From Bacillota bacterium (lineage in GTDB: Bacteria; Bacillota; Clostridia; Tissierellales; Peptoniphilaceae), in assembly GCA_023393715.1 (NCBI GenBank), contig JAEXCD010000091.1, forward strand, positions 1-50,522: 50,522 nucleotides of DNA, read 5' to 3'. The position numbers were made by a program, and so were the translations under genes. Positions within the stretch are counted from its first letter, which is position 1. Each line of letters opens with the position of its first letter. The notes under the pieces are model-generated. The model made no database searches. It saw nothing but the letters and a program-made list of their open reading frames with translations, and was not told the origin of the DNA. Positions 16,380-25,728 of the stretch are shown piece after piece.

Positions 16380-17525
16380 ATGAAAATAATTCACTTATCC
16401 GATCTTCATTTGGGAAAAATGCTGTATGATTTTTCTCTGCTGGAGGATCAGGCATACATTTTGCAGCAGATTTTAGCAATCGTCGATGAGCAGGCTCCGG
16501 ATGCGGTGCTGATCTCCGGCGATGTATACGATCGCTCGATCGCGCCGGTCGAGGCGCTCCGGCTCTTTGAGGATTTCCTGATTCAGCTGACCCATCGGCG
16601 CGTGCAGGTATATGTTATCGGAGGAAATCACGATTCCGCCGATCGGTTGTCCTTCGGCGCTCCACTGATGGAGCAAACCGGCGTCCACATCACCGGAAAT
16701 TATGAAGGCCGCGTAGCGCACTGGACGCTTTTCGACGAACACGGAGCGGTGACATTCTATCTGCTGCCTTTTGTAAAGCCGCTTCAGGTGCGGCGCTTTT
16801 TCCCCGATGAAGCGATTGAGAGCTGGACGGATGCGCTGCGCGCCGTGCTAAACGCCGCATCGCCGGATCCGGCGCACCGAAATGTTCTGCTGGCACACCA
16901 GTTTGTTACGGGCGCCGTGCGAAGCGATTCGGAGGAGATTTCGGTCGGCGGCGCGGATAATGTCGATGCGGGCGTGTTTGACGCCTTTGATTACGTCGCG
17001 CTCGGGCATATTCATGCGCCGCAGTCGGTTGCCCGCCCCGAGGTCCGGTACTGCGGGACGCCGCTGAAATATTCTTTTTCGGAGGTCGATCAGCAAAAAT
17101 CCGTCACAGTGGTGGAGCTGGGCGAAAAAGGGACGATTGATATCCGAACCGTTCCCCTGACGCCAAAGCGTGAGCTGCGCGAGCTGCGGGGGACCTATCT
17201 CGAGCTGTCCAGCCGGGCGTTTTATGAGGAGCTGAGCAGGGAGGATTACTATCGCATTATTCTGACGGATGAGGAAGATCCCATCGACGCGCTGGCGAAG
17301 CTGCGCCTCATCTATCCCCGCCTGATGCGCCTGGACTATGACAACCGGCGGACACGGGCGCAGGCGGATTTTTCCGACATGGAGAAGGCGCCGGAGCTTT
17401 CGCCGCCGGAGCTGTTCGAGGAGCTGTATCGAATGCAAAACGGCGCTGACTTTTCACCGAAGCAGCGCGAGTATACGCGAGCGACGATGGAGGAGATATG
17501 GAGGGCAGAATATGAGACCTGTTGA
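16380..17525 (+). CDS. sbcD: SbcD, nuclease subunit of the SbcCD (Mre11-Rad50-like) complex
   Basis: 381 residues from ATG 16380, which follows GGAGGAG; the open frame extends upstream into the terminator region without a ribosome-binding site. Metal-binding phosphoesterase motifs appear in order: DLHLG at residues 8-12, SGDVYDR near 47, GGNHDS near 82, LLAHQF near 169, and GHIHAPQ near 216. SbcD with SbcC cleaves hairpin and blocked DNA ends, processing palindromes and collapsed forks. sbcC starts 14 nt before its stop, so the subunits are coupled in translation. Confidence 0.95.
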   Translation: MKIIHLSDLHLGKMLYDFSLLEDQAYILQQILAIVDEQAPDAVLISGDVYDRSIAPVEALRLFEDFLIQLTHRRVQVYVIGGNHDSADRLSFGAPLMEQTGVHITGNYEGRVAHWTLFDEHGAVTFYLLPFVKPLQVRRFFPDEAIESWTDALRAVLNAASPDPAHRNVLLAHQFVTGAVRSDSEEISVGGADNVDAGVFDAFDYVALGHIHAPQSVARPEVRYCGTPLKYSFSEVDQQKSVTVVELGEKGTIDIRTVPLTPKRELRELRGTYLELSSRAFYEELSREDYYRIILTDEEDPIDALAKLRLIYPRLMRLDYDNRRTRAQADFSDMEKAPELSPPELFEELYRMQNGADFSPKQREYTRATMEEIWRAEYETC

Positions 17526-20277
17526 GCTGACGGTATCTGCTTTCGGACCGTATGCAGGCGTGATGAAGCTGCCGCTCGATCAGTTGGGAGATCATGGATT
17601 GTACCTGATTACCGGAGACACCGGCGCGGGGAAAACGACGATTTTTGATGCGATTACGTTTGCGCTTTACGGAGAACCGAGCGGCGAGGTGCGGAGCAAA
17701 ACCATGCTGCGCAGCAAATATGCGGAGGATACGACGGAAACCTACGTCGAAATGCGGTTTTTATGCAGGGAGGAGCCCTATCTCATTCGCCGGAATCCGG
17801 AGTATGAGCGTCCCAAAAAGAGGGGCAGCGGTTACGTAAAAAAGGGAGCGGATGCGAGCCTGATCTATCCCGACGGACGCGTGGTGTCGGGACGGGCGCG
17901 CGTGGATGAAGCCATTCAGGAGATACTGGGGATCGACCGAAAACAATTCACGCGCATTTCAATGATTGCGCAGGGCGATTTTTTGAAGCTGCTCATTGCG
18001 TCGACGGAGGAGCGAAAGCTGATTTTCCGGCAGCTGTTCCGCACGGAGGCCTATCAGAGCTTTCAGGAGCGCATCAAGCGGGAGGCGCTGTCGTTGAAGC
18101 AGCAATACGGCGAGAAAAAAAGGAGCATGATGCAGTACTTATCGGAGGCGGCTGCGGAGGAAAACGAACCGTCGGCCGAGGCGCTGTGCCGCGCGCAGTC
18201 CGAGGAGGTCCCGCTTTCGCAGGTGACCTTGATTTTGGAGCAGCTGATACAGACCCAGGGAAAAAAGGAAGGGCTGCTGCAAAATCAGCTTGAGGAAACA
18301 GCGCAAAAGGCGCAGCACCTGCGTTTGCGCCTGCAGGAGCTCAGAATGCAGCAAAGCCTCAGCGAGGAATGGTCGCTGGCTCAGGCGCGCCTGCTTCGGG
18401 CGCAGCAGGAGGTGTCAAAGCGGGAGGAGGCGTACCAAACGGGTCTGACGGAGCGGGCACACGCGGATCGGCTTTTGACGGAGCTCAGCGCGCTGGAAAG
18501 CATGAGGCCGCGCTACGTGGAGCTGCAGGCGCATCGGGAGCGCTGCGAGGCGCTGCAAAAGAAACGCCTCGGGCTTCAGGAGAAAAGACAAGAGATTCTT
18601 CAGGCGATCGAAAAAGCGAAGGGCGAGCTTGAGGGAAAAAAGCAGGAGCGGACGGAGCTGGGGAACAGCGCTGCGCTGCGTGCGCGGGCAGAGGAGCAGG
18701 GGCAGCTGCACAAGGAACGGCTGAACCGCCTGACCGCCCTGAAGGAGCACGAGCAGGAGCTGAGGCGCAGGGAGCAGGAGCTGGCCAACGCGCAGCAGTC
18801 CTATCTGGCGGCGCAGCGGAGCGCATGCGCCGCTGCCGATGACCTGAATGCGATGCAGCAGGCGTTTTTGGATGCGCAGGCGGGGGTGCTGGCGGCGTCC
18901 CTGTCGGACGGACTGCCCTGTCCGGTGTGCGGCTCGACGGCGCATCCGCATCCTGCTATGAAGCGAGCCGATGCGCCGAGCGAGCAGGAGCTCGAGGCGG
19001 CAAAAAAGCGGTTCGATGAGCGAAACCGGCGCCAGGAGGCGGAAAGTGCGGCGGCGGGACGTTGGCGCGGCGAGGTGCAGACAGCGCGCAAGTTGCTTTT
19101 GGAGGAAGCGGGCGCGCTGGAAATGGATTCGGCAGCGCCGGATCTTGCCGAACAGCTCGACGAAGCATACGCCGAAGTAAAAGAGGCGATTTGCCGCCTG
19201 CGCGCGGAATACCAGCGCGCAGATCAGAACCTGCGCCGGCATGAGGAGCTGGAACGGCAAATCGGGGAAGGCGAAAGACGTCTGGAAAAGCTTCGTGCAG
19301 AGCAGCTCGAACTCGAGCGCGAGGCAGGCGCGGCGCGTTCGGAGGAACAGAGCGTCTCGGATGCGTTGGGCAAGCTGCAAAGCGAGCTCACCTATCCCGA
19401 CTTGAACGAGCTGGAGCGGGCGCTTCAGGAGCGGACGGCGGAGCGGGCGCGCCTTCTGAAAAGTGCGGAGGAAAGCCGGCGGCTGTTGGAGGAAAACCGG
19501 AGCGTACAGCGCGAAGAAAAAGCGAAGATCGGTTCCTTGGAGTCGAGGATGAAGCCGGTTTTACCGGAGGAGGAGCGTACGCTGAACGGCGAGCTGGCCG
19601 ATGTGCTCGAGCGGCAGCGCTCGCTCCAGGGCGAGCAGCTGAGGTTGAATGCGCGGCTGACGCGAAATCGCGAGATCGCCCTGCGCTTCGCAGAGCAGGA
19701 GGCCGATTCGAGGAAGCTGGAGGAGCGGCTGCAGTGGCTCATGCCCTTGTCGGATACGGCCAACGGAGCAATCAACGGGAAGGACAAGGTGATGCTTGAG
19801 GCATACGTGCAGATGCGTTACTTTGACCGCGTGCTGCGGCGCGCAAATCGACGCCTGCTCGGCATGTCCAATCATCAGTACGAGATCGTGCGGAGTACGA
19901 GCGCGGAAAACCAGCGCCAGCAGACCGGATTGGATCTCGATGTCATCGATCATTACAACGCGACGCAGCGGAGCGTCCGCACGCTGTCAGGGGGAGAGTC
20001 GTTCATGGCTTCGCTCGCACTGGCGCTCGGTTTATCCGATGAGGTGCAGGCAAGCTCCGGCGGAATCCGTCTGGAGACAATGTTTGTCGACGAGGGCTTC
20101 GGCTCTTTGGACAGCGAAACGCTGCGCCAGGCGATGCGCGTGCTCGCCGGCTTGTCCGAGGAGCAGCTTTTGGTGGGCATCATCTCACACGTAGCGGAGC
20201 TGAAGGAGAAAATCGATCGGCAGATCGTCGTCACCAAGACGCGCGACGGCGGGAGCCGGGCAGAGCTGCATCTGTGA
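17512..20277 (+). CDS. sbcC: SbcC, ATPase/coiled-coil subunit of SbcCD
   Basis: 921 residues from ATG 17512, where MRPVELTVSAFGPYAG matches SbcC N termini; the longer open frame to 17338 only shadows sbcD. Walker A GDTGAGKT is at residues 35-42, Q loop near 155, two long Glu/Gln/Arg-rich coiled coils flank the zinc hook CPVC near residue 469, and the C-terminal lobe carries the LSGGESF signature near 826 and Walker B MFVDEGFGSLD. The hook dimerises two SbcC arms through one zinc ion. The coiled coils account for the high GC and the many long shadow frames here. Confidence 0.95.
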   Translation: MRPVELTVSAFGPYAGVMKLPLDQLGDHGLYLITGDTGAGKTTIFDAITFALYGEPSGEVRSKTMLRSKYAEDTTETYVEMRFLCREEPYLIRRNPEYERPKKRGSGYVKKGADASLIYPDGRVVSGRARVDEAIQEILGIDRKQFTRISMIAQGDFLKLLIASTEERKLIFRQLFRTEAYQSFQERIKREALSLKQQYGEKKRSMMQYLSEAAAEENEPSAEALCRAQSEEVPLSQVTLILEQLIQTQGKKEGLLQNQLEETAQKAQHLRLRLQELRMQQSLSEEWSLAQARLLRAQQEVSKREEAYQTGLTERAHADRLLTELSALESMRPRYVELQAHRERCEALQKKRLGLQEKRQEILQAIEKAKGELEGKKQERTELGNSAALRARAEEQGQLHKERLNRLTALKEHEQELRRREQELANAQQSYLAAQRSACAAADDLNAMQQAFLDAQAGVLAASLSDGLPCPVCGSTAHPHPAMKRADAPSEQELEAAKKRFDERNRRQEAESAAAGRWRGEVQTARKLLLEEAGALEMDSAAPDLAEQLDEAYAEVKEAICRLRAEYQRADQNLRRHEELERQIGEGERRLEKLRAEQLELEREAGAARSEEQSVSDALGKLQSELTYPDLNELERALQERTAERARLLKSAEESRRLLEENRSVQREEKAKIGSLESRMKPVLPEEERTLNGELADVLERQRSLQGEQLRLNARLTRNREIALRFAEQEADSRKLEERLQWLMPLSDTANGAINGKDKVMLEAYVQMRYFDRVLRRANRRLLGMSNHQYEIVRSTSAENQRQQTGLDLDVIDHYNATQRSVRTLSGGESFMASLALALGLSDEVQASSGGIRLETMFVDEGFGSLDSETLRQAMRVLAGLSEEQLLVGIISHVAELKEKIDRQIVVTKTRDGGSRAELHL

Positions 20278-20333
20278 CGCGGTCGGAGCGAAAGGGAGGG
20301 CGAACCGATTTTGGACAATGTGGCGATCGCGCA

Positions 20334-20361
20334 TTGACAAAACGGGAAAATATGGCATAAT
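20334..20361 (+). promoter_or_regulatory. Promoter of metG leader
   Basis: TTGACA 20334-20339, 16 nt, CATAAT 20356-20361. Transcription would begin near 20368, just ahead of the T-box. Confidence 0.75.
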
Positions 20362-20367
20362 GGAGAA

Positions 20368-20577
20368 AAATATGGATGCGTTGAAGGGATGAGTAGTACG
20401 AAACGGACGCCAGAGAGCCTGCGGTTGGTGAAAGCAGGTCGTCACGTCGGGATGAAGATGACCCCGGAGCACAGTGCGGTGGCGCCGTTATCGCCGAGGA
20501 AGGAAACTTCCCGTAAGCCCCTTTTGGGGAAAATCAGAGTGGTACCGCGGTCTTCGCCTCTGGCGAAGGCCTTTTTT
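20368..20577 (+). ncRNA. Methionine T-box riboswitch with terminator
   Basis: The leader contains the stem I landmarks AGTA (20391), CAGAGAG (20411-20417) and GGTGAAAGC, and the T-box sequence AGAGTGGTACCGCGG at 20536-20550, whose middle pairs with the acceptor end of uncharged tRNA. Two AUG triplets near 20452 and 20458, in GATGAAGATGACC, offer the Met specifier codon. The terminator is GGTCTTCGCC 20549-20558 with GGCGAAGGCC 20562-20571 followed by six T; its 5' arm overlaps the T-box, giving the usual antiterminator switch. Uncharged tRNA-Met would allow read-through into metG. Confidence 0.95.
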
Positions 20578-20634
20578 ATTACCAAAAAACGGAAGGCAAA
20601 CCGGCATTCAGCCAAATATGAGGAGGATACCAAC

Positions 20635-22707
20635 ATGTGCGAACACGAAAGACACGAGCATTGCTCCTGTGAACACGATCACGGGAAACAACCGTTCTAT
20701 ATCACTGCGCCGATTTATTATCCGAGTGCGAATCTGCACCTGGGAAACACGTACACGAGCATTATCTGCGATGCGGTGAAGCGGCTGAAAATCGAGCAGG
20801 GCTACGACGCCTACTACGTAACCGGCTCCGATGAGCACGGGGAAAAGCTGGCGCGTGCCGCGGAGGATCACGGAAAGAAGCCGCTGGAATACATCGACCC
20901 CATCGTCGATTCGATGAAGGTGCTGTGGAAGATGCTGGACGTCGAACCGGACACGTTTGTCCGTTCGACCAGCGAGGAGCATGCGCGGGACGCTGAACGC
21001 ATTTTCCAGAAGCTGTACGACAAGGGTGACATCTACAAGGACGTCTATAAGGGATACTACTGTACGCCGTGCGAGGCGTTTTGGACGGAGGTGCAGGCAA
21101 AGGACGGCCTGTGTCCGGATTGCGGGCGGCCGGTTCAGTACCGCGAGGAGGAGAGCTATTTCTTCCGGCTCTCCAAGTACCAGGATCGCCTGATGAAGTA
21201 CTATGAGGATCATCCGAATTTCATCAAGCCGGACAACCGGCAGCGCGAGATGATCGGCTCCTTCTTCAAGGACGGTCTGGAGGACCTTTCGGTGTCCCGG
21301 ACTCGTCTCGATTGGGGCGTTCCGGTGCCGTTCGATCCCAAGCACGTAATGTATGTGTGGGTGGATGCGCTGTCCTGTTATCTGACGGGCGTCGGGTACA
21401 CCTCCGATCCGGCGAAGTTCGATCGGTACTGGCCGGCGTCGGTTCATTTCATCGGCCGCGATATCGTGCGCTTCCACACGATTATCTGGCCCGCCATTCT
21501 GATGGCGGCGGAGCTGCCGCTGCCGGAGCAGGTGTTTGCACACGGATGGATCTTGTTCGACAACGACAAGATGAGCAAATCCAAGGGTAACATCATCTAT
21601 CCGGAGCCGCTGGTTGAGCTGTATGGGCGCGATGCGCTGAAATACTTCATTCTGAGGGAATTCAACTTCGGTTCGGACGGCAGCTTCTCGTCGAAAAAAT
21701 TTATTCAGCGTCTGAACTCCGATTTGGCAAACGATCTGGGCAACCTCGTTTCGCGCTCGGTCGCGATGGTCGAAAAGTATAACGGCGGGATCGTTCCCGA
21801 AAAGGGGCTGGCCGGAGAGGTCGACGCACAGCTGGTCGAGCAGCAGCGCAAGACGCTGTCCGAGCTGGAGCGCTGGATGGAGGAATACAACTTCCAAAAC
21901 GGTTTGGAGGCGATCTGGGCGCTCATCCGCCGGACGAACAAGTATATCGACGAAACTGCGCCGTGGGTACTGGCGAAGGAGCAGAATACCGGGCGCCTGA
22001 ATACGGTGCTGTACCGGCTCGTCGACAGCCTGCGGTCGATTGCGACGCTGTTAATTCCCTTTATGCCGGAAACAGCGGACAAAATTTTCGCACAGCTCAA
22101 TATTGCGAAGCAGCCGTGGACGAGCTCGGCGCAGGAGGATCTCTATCCGGCGGGTCAAAAGCTTGTTCGCGCAGATGCGCTGTTCCCGCGCCTCGATGTC
22201 GAAAAGGAGCTGGTGCGCCTGCATAGTGCAAACAACCAGCTGATTGCTGAGCGCCTGGGCATCAGCCTGGAGGAGCTCACGGCAATGCAGCAGGAGGGCG
22301 CTTCAAAAGCAGAGGAGCCGGGCGAAGCGCCATCGGAGGAGAAAGCGGCCGGGGAAAAGAAGGAAGCGGAAGAAATCGCAGAAATCTCCTTTGAGGATTT
22401 TGCAAAGGTGAAGCTGCGCCTTGGCGAAATCATCCGGTGCGAGCCGCATCCCAACGCGGATCGCCTCTTTGTCGAGACCGTTGATTTCGGAGATGAGACG
22501 CGGACGATTGTTTCGGGATTGCGCGGTCATTACGAGCCGGAGGAGCTGATCGGGAAAAAGGTTGTTTTCGTCGTCAACTTAAAAGCGAGAAAAATCCGCG
22601 GCATTGAGTCGCATGGCATGATTCTGGCGGCAGAGTGGGAGGAGACGGGTCAGCTGTCCGTCCTTACGCCGCTGTCCGAGATTCCCAAGGGAGCGTGGCT
22701 GTCGTGA
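20635..22707 (+). CDS. metG: Methionyl-tRNA synthetase with His/Cys-rich N-terminal tail
   Basis: 690 residues from ATG 20635 behind AGGAGGATACC. The catalytic core has the HIGH-type HLGN at 35-38, zinc-knuckle cysteines in CTPC (from 143) and CPDC (from 160), and KMSKS at 312-316. An acidic linker rich in Glu/Ala leads to a C-terminal tRNA-binding (Trbp111/EMAP-like) domain from about 583. The first 19 residues, before the catalytic FYITAPIYYP, include C2, H4, H7, H9, C10, C12, H14 and H16 and are not part of the usual MetRS start. A methionine T-box controls it. It begins the metG-tatD-rnmV-ksgA run of overlapping genes known from Bacillus. Confidence 0.95.
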   Translation: MCEHERHEHCSCEHDHGKQPFYITAPIYYPSANLHLGNTYTSIICDAVKRLKIEQGYDAYYVTGSDEHGEKLARAAEDHGKKPLEYIDPIVDSMKVLWKMLDVEPDTFVRSTSEEHARDAERIFQKLYDKGDIYKDVYKGYYCTPCEAFWTEVQAKDGLCPDCGRPVQYREEESYFFRLSKYQDRLMKYYEDHPNFIKPDNRQREMIGSFFKDGLEDLSVSRTRLDWGVPVPFDPKHVMYVWVDALSCYLTGVGYTSDPAKFDRYWPASVHFIGRDIVRFHTIIWPAILMAAELPLPEQVFAHGWILFDNDKMSKSKGNIIYPEPLVELYGRDALKYFILREFNFGSDGSFSSKKFIQRLNSDLANDLGNLVSRSVAMVEKYNGGIVPEKGLAGEVDAQLVEQQRKTLSELERWMEEYNFQNGLEAIWALIRRTNKYIDETAPWVLAKEQNTGRLNTVLYRLVDSLRSIATLLIPFMPETADKIFAQLNIAKQPWTSSAQEDLYPAGQKLVRADALFPRLDVEKELVRLHSANNQLIAERLGISLEELTAMQQEGASKAEEPGEAPSEEKAAGEKKEAEEIAEISFEDFAKVKLRLGEIIRCEPHPNADRLFVETVDFGDETRTIVSGLRGHYEPEELIGKKVVFVVNLKARKIRGIESHGMILAAEWEETGQLSVLTPLSEIPKGAWLS

Positions 22708-23525
22708 CGCGTTGGATCGTGGATGCACATGCGCATCTCGACGACGAGGCCTTTGACACAGACCGGGAGGAGGTTATCCGCCGCCTCCCGGAATGCGGTG
22801 TTCTGGCGGTGGTCAACCCCGGCTGTGACCTCGAAACCTCCCGGCGCGCGGTGACGCTTTCGCATCAATATGAGCGTATTTTTGCCTGCGTCGGAACACA
22901 TCCGCACGAAGCGCAGTATTATACCGCCGAAACGGAACAGGCGTATCGAGAATGGGCGGGGGATTCGCGCGTCGTCGCAATCGGCGAAATCGGGCTGGAT
23001 TATCATTACGATTTTTCGCCGCGGGAAACCCAGCGAGCCGTTTTTGAGCGCCAGCTTGATCTGGCGCGTTCGCTGAACATGCCGGTCGTCATTCACACGC
23101 GCGAGGCGATACAGGACACGTATGACATTATGAAAAATTTTGGGACGGGGATTCGCGCGCTGATGCATTCCTTCTCGGAGTCCGTCGAGATGGCGGAGAA
23201 GTTTTTCGATCTCGGGTACTGCATTTCCCTGGGCGGGATCGCGACGTTCAAAAATGCCAAAAAGCCGGCAGCGCTCGTCCGCATTGCACCGAAGGAAAGG
23301 CTTCTTTTAGAGACAGACAGTCCGTATCTGGCGCCGGTGCCCAAGCGGGGCAGGCGCAACGAACCGTGCTTTGCAAACTTTACGCTGGAGCATATGGCGC
23401 AGATTCGCGGCGTCAGCGCGGAGGAATTGGCGGAGACGACGGTGGAAAACGCCGCTCGTTTTTATCGCGTAGAGGAGTCGTTTCAGGCGCTGCGCGCGTG
23501 TGCGAACGGTGAGGAGATGCGATGA
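22704..23525 (+). CDS. tatD: TatD-family metal-dependent deoxyribonuclease
   Basis: 273 residues from a GTG at 22704 that overlaps the metG stop by 4 nt. VDAHAHLDD at the N terminus supplies two histidine ligands, GEIGLDYHYDF near residue 93 the bridging Glu, VVIHTREA near 130 and LLLETDSPYLAP near 200 the remaining metal ligands of the amidohydrolase-like barrel. TatD enzymes are 3'-5' exonucleases and general phosphodiesterases acting in DNA repair or RNA turnover. Corresponds to Bacillus yabD at the same locus. No yabE/rpfB-like gene separates it from rnmV. Confidence 0.93.
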   Translation: MTRWIVDAHAHLDDEAFDTDREEVIRRLPECGVLAVVNPGCDLETSRRAVTLSHQYERIFACVGTHPHEAQYYTAETEQAYREWAGDSRVVAIGEIGLDYHYDFSPRETQRAVFERQLDLARSLNMPVVIHTREAIQDTYDIMKNFGTGIRALMHSFSESVEMAEKFFDLGYCISLGGIATFKNAKKPAALVRIAPKERLLLETDSPYLAPVPKRGRRNEPCFANFTLEHMAQIRGVSAEELAETTVENAARFYRVEESFQALRACANGEEMR

Positions 23526-24124
23526 TGCCGAAACCATCAAACGAGACGAATCCACAGATGGCGATCCGGGAGATCGTCGTCGTAGAGGGGAAGGACGATG
23601 TCGAGGCGGTGAAGCGGGCGGTAGCCTGTGAATGCATTATCACGCACGGCCACGGTTTTGGCGATCGGCTGCTCGATCAGCTGGAGCTGCTGCAGGAGCG
23701 CCGCGGCCTGATTGTATTCACCGATCCGGACTATGCCGGAAAAAAGATCCGCGCGCGGATTCGGGAGCGAATCCCCGAGGCCAAGCACGCTTTTCTCAGC
23801 AGACAGCGTGCGCTTCGCGGAGACGATATCGGCGTGGAAAATGCCTCGCCAGAGGCGATCCGGGAAGCCCTGTCCCGGGCTCATGCCGAGTGGGCCGAGC
23901 GGCGGACGGAATTTTCGCGTGAAGAATTGCGGTCTTTGGGGCTGGAGGGCGGCAGCGGAGCAAAGGAGCTTCGCATTCGCCTGTGCGATCTGCTCGGCAT
24001 CGGCTATGCCAACGCAAAGCAGCTGGTCGCGCGGCTCAATGCCTTTGATATCAGCAGAGACGATTTTGAAGAAGCGCTTCGCAGAGCGCGGGAATCGGCC
24101 GGGGCGGCAGGAGAGAAGCGATGA
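23522..24124 (+). CDS. rnmV: Ribonuclease M5 (5S rRNA maturation)
   Basis: 200 residues. A TOPRIM domain starts REIVVVEGKDDVEAVKRAV, with the catalytic Glu in VEGKDD and the FTDPDYAGKKIR acidic motif near residue 62; the C-terminal ~70 residues are the RNase M5-specific domain (DUF4093). RNase M5 trims precursor 5S rRNA. ATG 23522 overlaps the tatD stop as ATGA; a second ATG directly follows and could be the true start. ksgA overlaps its own stop the same way. The order tatD-rnmV-ksgA is conserved in Firmicutes. Confidence 0.93.
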   Translation: MMPKPSNETNPQMAIREIVVVEGKDDVEAVKRAVACECIITHGHGFGDRLLDQLELLQERRGLIVFTDPDYAGKKIRARIRERIPEAKHAFLSRQRALRGDDIGVENASPEAIREALSRAHAEWAERRTEFSREELRSLGLEGGSGAKELRIRLCDLLGIGYANAKQLVARLNAFDISRDDFEEALRRARESAGAAGEKR

Positions 24125-25002
24125 CGGAACAACGGGAACGGCTGTATTCGCCGAAAAAAATCAAGCAGGTGATGAAGTCGGCCGGAATCGACTTTAATAA
24201 AAGGCTGGGACAAAACTTTTTAATGGACGGCAATATCGTCCGAAAGATTGCGGACAGCGCCGATATCGGCCCGGAGGATGTCGTATTGGAGATAGGTCCG
24301 GGCATAGGGACGATGACGGAGGAGCTCCTTCTTCGGGCAAAAAAGGTGATTGCCGTCGAAATTGACGATCGCCTGATTCCCGTTTTGCAGGAGATGCTCA
24401 GGGACTTTGATCACTTCCGCCTCGTTCATGCCGACGCGATGCAGCTCGATTTTCGAGCGCTGTTTGCCCGGGAGGCGCCGGGCGAGCGCATCAAGCTGGT
24501 GGCCAACCTTCCGTACTATATTACGACGCCCCTTCTGCAGCGATTTATGGAGGAGGAGCTGCCGATCGATTCCTGTACGGTGATGGTTCAAAAGGAGGTC
24601 GCCGAACGGATTCTGGCGGAGCCGTCGACAAAGGAATATGGTGCGTTGACCCTGTTCATCGCCTGCTTTATGGAGGCGTCGTTAGCGCTGCGGGCGCCGA
24701 AGGAGGTGTTTATGCCTCAACCGAAGGTTGATTCGATGGTCGTTCACCTCAAGCGCCGCATGCCGCCGAACGGTGTGGATGTCGCCCGGCTGACGCAGCT
24801 CATTCAGGTTTGCTTTCAGCAGCGCCGGAAAACCGTCGCGAATTCGTTATCGCAGGCCGCCGGCGTCGATAAAAAGCGGCTCAGCCGTCTGCTTCAGGAA
24901 TGCGCCGTTTCGGGATCTGCCCGCGCGGAAAATCTGACCCTGGCGGATTTTGTGCGCATTGCGCAGCGCCTCGACGCAGAGGCGCGGCAACGGGACGTTT
25001 GA
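24121..25002 (+). CDS. rsmA: 16S rRNA adenine dimethyltransferase KsgA/RsmA
   Basis: 293 residues. RLGQNFLMDGNIVRKI is the family N terminus; VLEIGPGIGTMTEELL is SAM motif I, EIDDRL motif II, and NLPYYITTPLLQRF motif IV, the catalytic NLPY for N6-adenine methylation. The C-terminal ~80 residues form the helical RNA-binding domain. It dimethylates two adjacent adenines in helix 45 of 16S rRNA late in 30S assembly. Overlaps rnmV by 4 nt. Confidence 0.95.
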   Translation: MTEQRERLYSPKKIKQVMKSAGIDFNKRLGQNFLMDGNIVRKIADSADIGPEDVVLEIGPGIGTMTEELLLRAKKVIAVEIDDRLIPVLQEMLRDFDHFRLVHADAMQLDFRALFAREAPGERIKLVANLPYYITTPLLQRFMEEELPIDSCTVMVQKEVAERILAEPSTKEYGALTLFIACFMEASLALRAPKEVFMPQPKVDSMVVHLKRRMPPNGVDVARLTQLIQVCFQQRRKTVANSLSQAAGVDKKRLSRLLQECAVSGSARAENLTLADFVRIAQRLDAEARQRDV

Positions 25003-25084
25003 AAGAGGCTGCGAGCGGGTACAATAAAAAACTGAGCGGCGGCGAAAGCCGCTTCGGCAGAAAAAGAGAAAGGAAGAACGAATC

Positions 25085-25315
25085 ATGGATCAGGTAACGG
25101 TTTTTACTTCCCCGACCTGCACGCACTGCAAGGCGGCGAAGGCTTATTTGACGGAAAAGTCGGTGGCGTTCATCGAGAGAGATATCACAAAGGATCCTGC
25201 GGCGCGCGCGGAGCTGATTTCAAAGGGCTACCGCGGCGTTCCGGTCATCCGCGTCGGCGAGGAGGATGTCCTCGGCTTTGATGCAGCGCGGCTGAATGAG
25301 CTGCTCGGTTTGTAA
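25085..25315 (+). CDS. Glutaredoxin/NrdH-like small redoxin
   Basis: 76 residues with VTVFTSPTCTHCKAAKAYL at the start: a CTHC redox pair (12-15) at the beginning of helix 1, and RGVPVIRVGEEDVLGFD containing the cis-proline (VP) and the GF motif of glutaredoxins. Length and motifs fit the YruB/UxxT-like glutaredoxin family of anaerobes, in which thiol exchange partners are uncertain. It follows ksgA by 82 nt with a weak TTGAAA/TACAAT promoter (24999-25025) and ends at a bidirectional terminator shared with a redox-related DUF1858 gene on the other strand. Confidence 0.88.
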   Translation: MDQVTVFTSPTCTHCKAAKAYLTEKSVAFIERDITKDPAARAELISKGYRGVPVIRVGEEDVLGFDAARLNELLGL

Positions 25316-25321
25316 GACAAC

Positions 25322-25349
25322 AAAAGGCGTGTGAAAACACACGCCTTTT
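25322..25349. terminator. Bidirectional terminator between the glutaredoxin and DUF1858 genes
   Basis: AAAAGGCGTGTG 25322-25333 pairs perfectly with CACACGCCTTTT 25338-25349 around a tetraloop of A; T runs end both strands. Confidence 0.93.
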
Positions 25350-25383
25350 GTCATTCCTTTACAATGCGCTGCGAACGAGGCGC

Positions 25384-25602
25384 TCAGCACTCGTTGAGAC
25401 GCTCCAGGAGATAGTCTACATCAAGTCCGTGAACATATGCGGCCTGCTCTAAGGATTCCATCAGAGAAGACGGGCAGCCGATGCAGCCCATGCCGCTGTT
25501 CATCAGGACCTGAATCGTACGGGGCTTTTTTCGGATGACCTCCGAAATGAGCATATCCTTGGTCAGAACGACCTGTGCATTGTCTGTGGTGTTTTGTTCC
25601 AT
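25384..25602 (-). CDS. DUF1858 domain protein (redox disulfide domain)
   Basis: 72 residues. VLTKDMLISEVIRKKPRTIQVLMNSGMGCIGC (about 12-43, quoted in part) followed by a helix with ERLNEC at the end matches DUF1858, a short domain found alone or fused to hybrid-cluster-associated and other redox proteins of anaerobes. The CIGC pair in GMGCIGCPSS could cycle as a disulfide or bind a cluster. AGGAGG lies upstream of ATG 25602. Faces the glutaredoxin gene and diverges from the M18 aminopeptidase. Molecular function is unknown. Confidence 0.88.
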   Translation of the reverse strand: MEQNTTDNAQVVLTKDMLISEVIRKKPRTIQVLMNSGMGCIGCPSSLMESLEQAAYVHGLDVDYLLERLNEC

Positions 25603-25645
25603 AATGATCCTCCTATATCACAAACAGATTCGTGTTGCAGCATTT

Positions 25646-25673
25646 GTTATACATCGCCACCATTATACCCCAA
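25646..25673 (-). promoter_or_regulatory. Possible promoter of the DUF1858 gene
   Basis: On the minus strand TTGGGG (25668-25673) and TATAAC (25646-25651) are 16 nt apart; a separate TATAAT at 25662-25667 lacks a -35. Confidence 0.4.
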
Positions 25674-25728
25674 TCTTTTGATTCCATGCACCGGAATCGG
25701 GAACCATCGTAACGAAAAGGAGAAAATC

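Noticed and set aside
17338..17511. N-terminal extension of SbcC
   Set aside because: Arg/Ser-rich out-of-frame reading of sbcD; the SbcC domain begins exactly at 17512.
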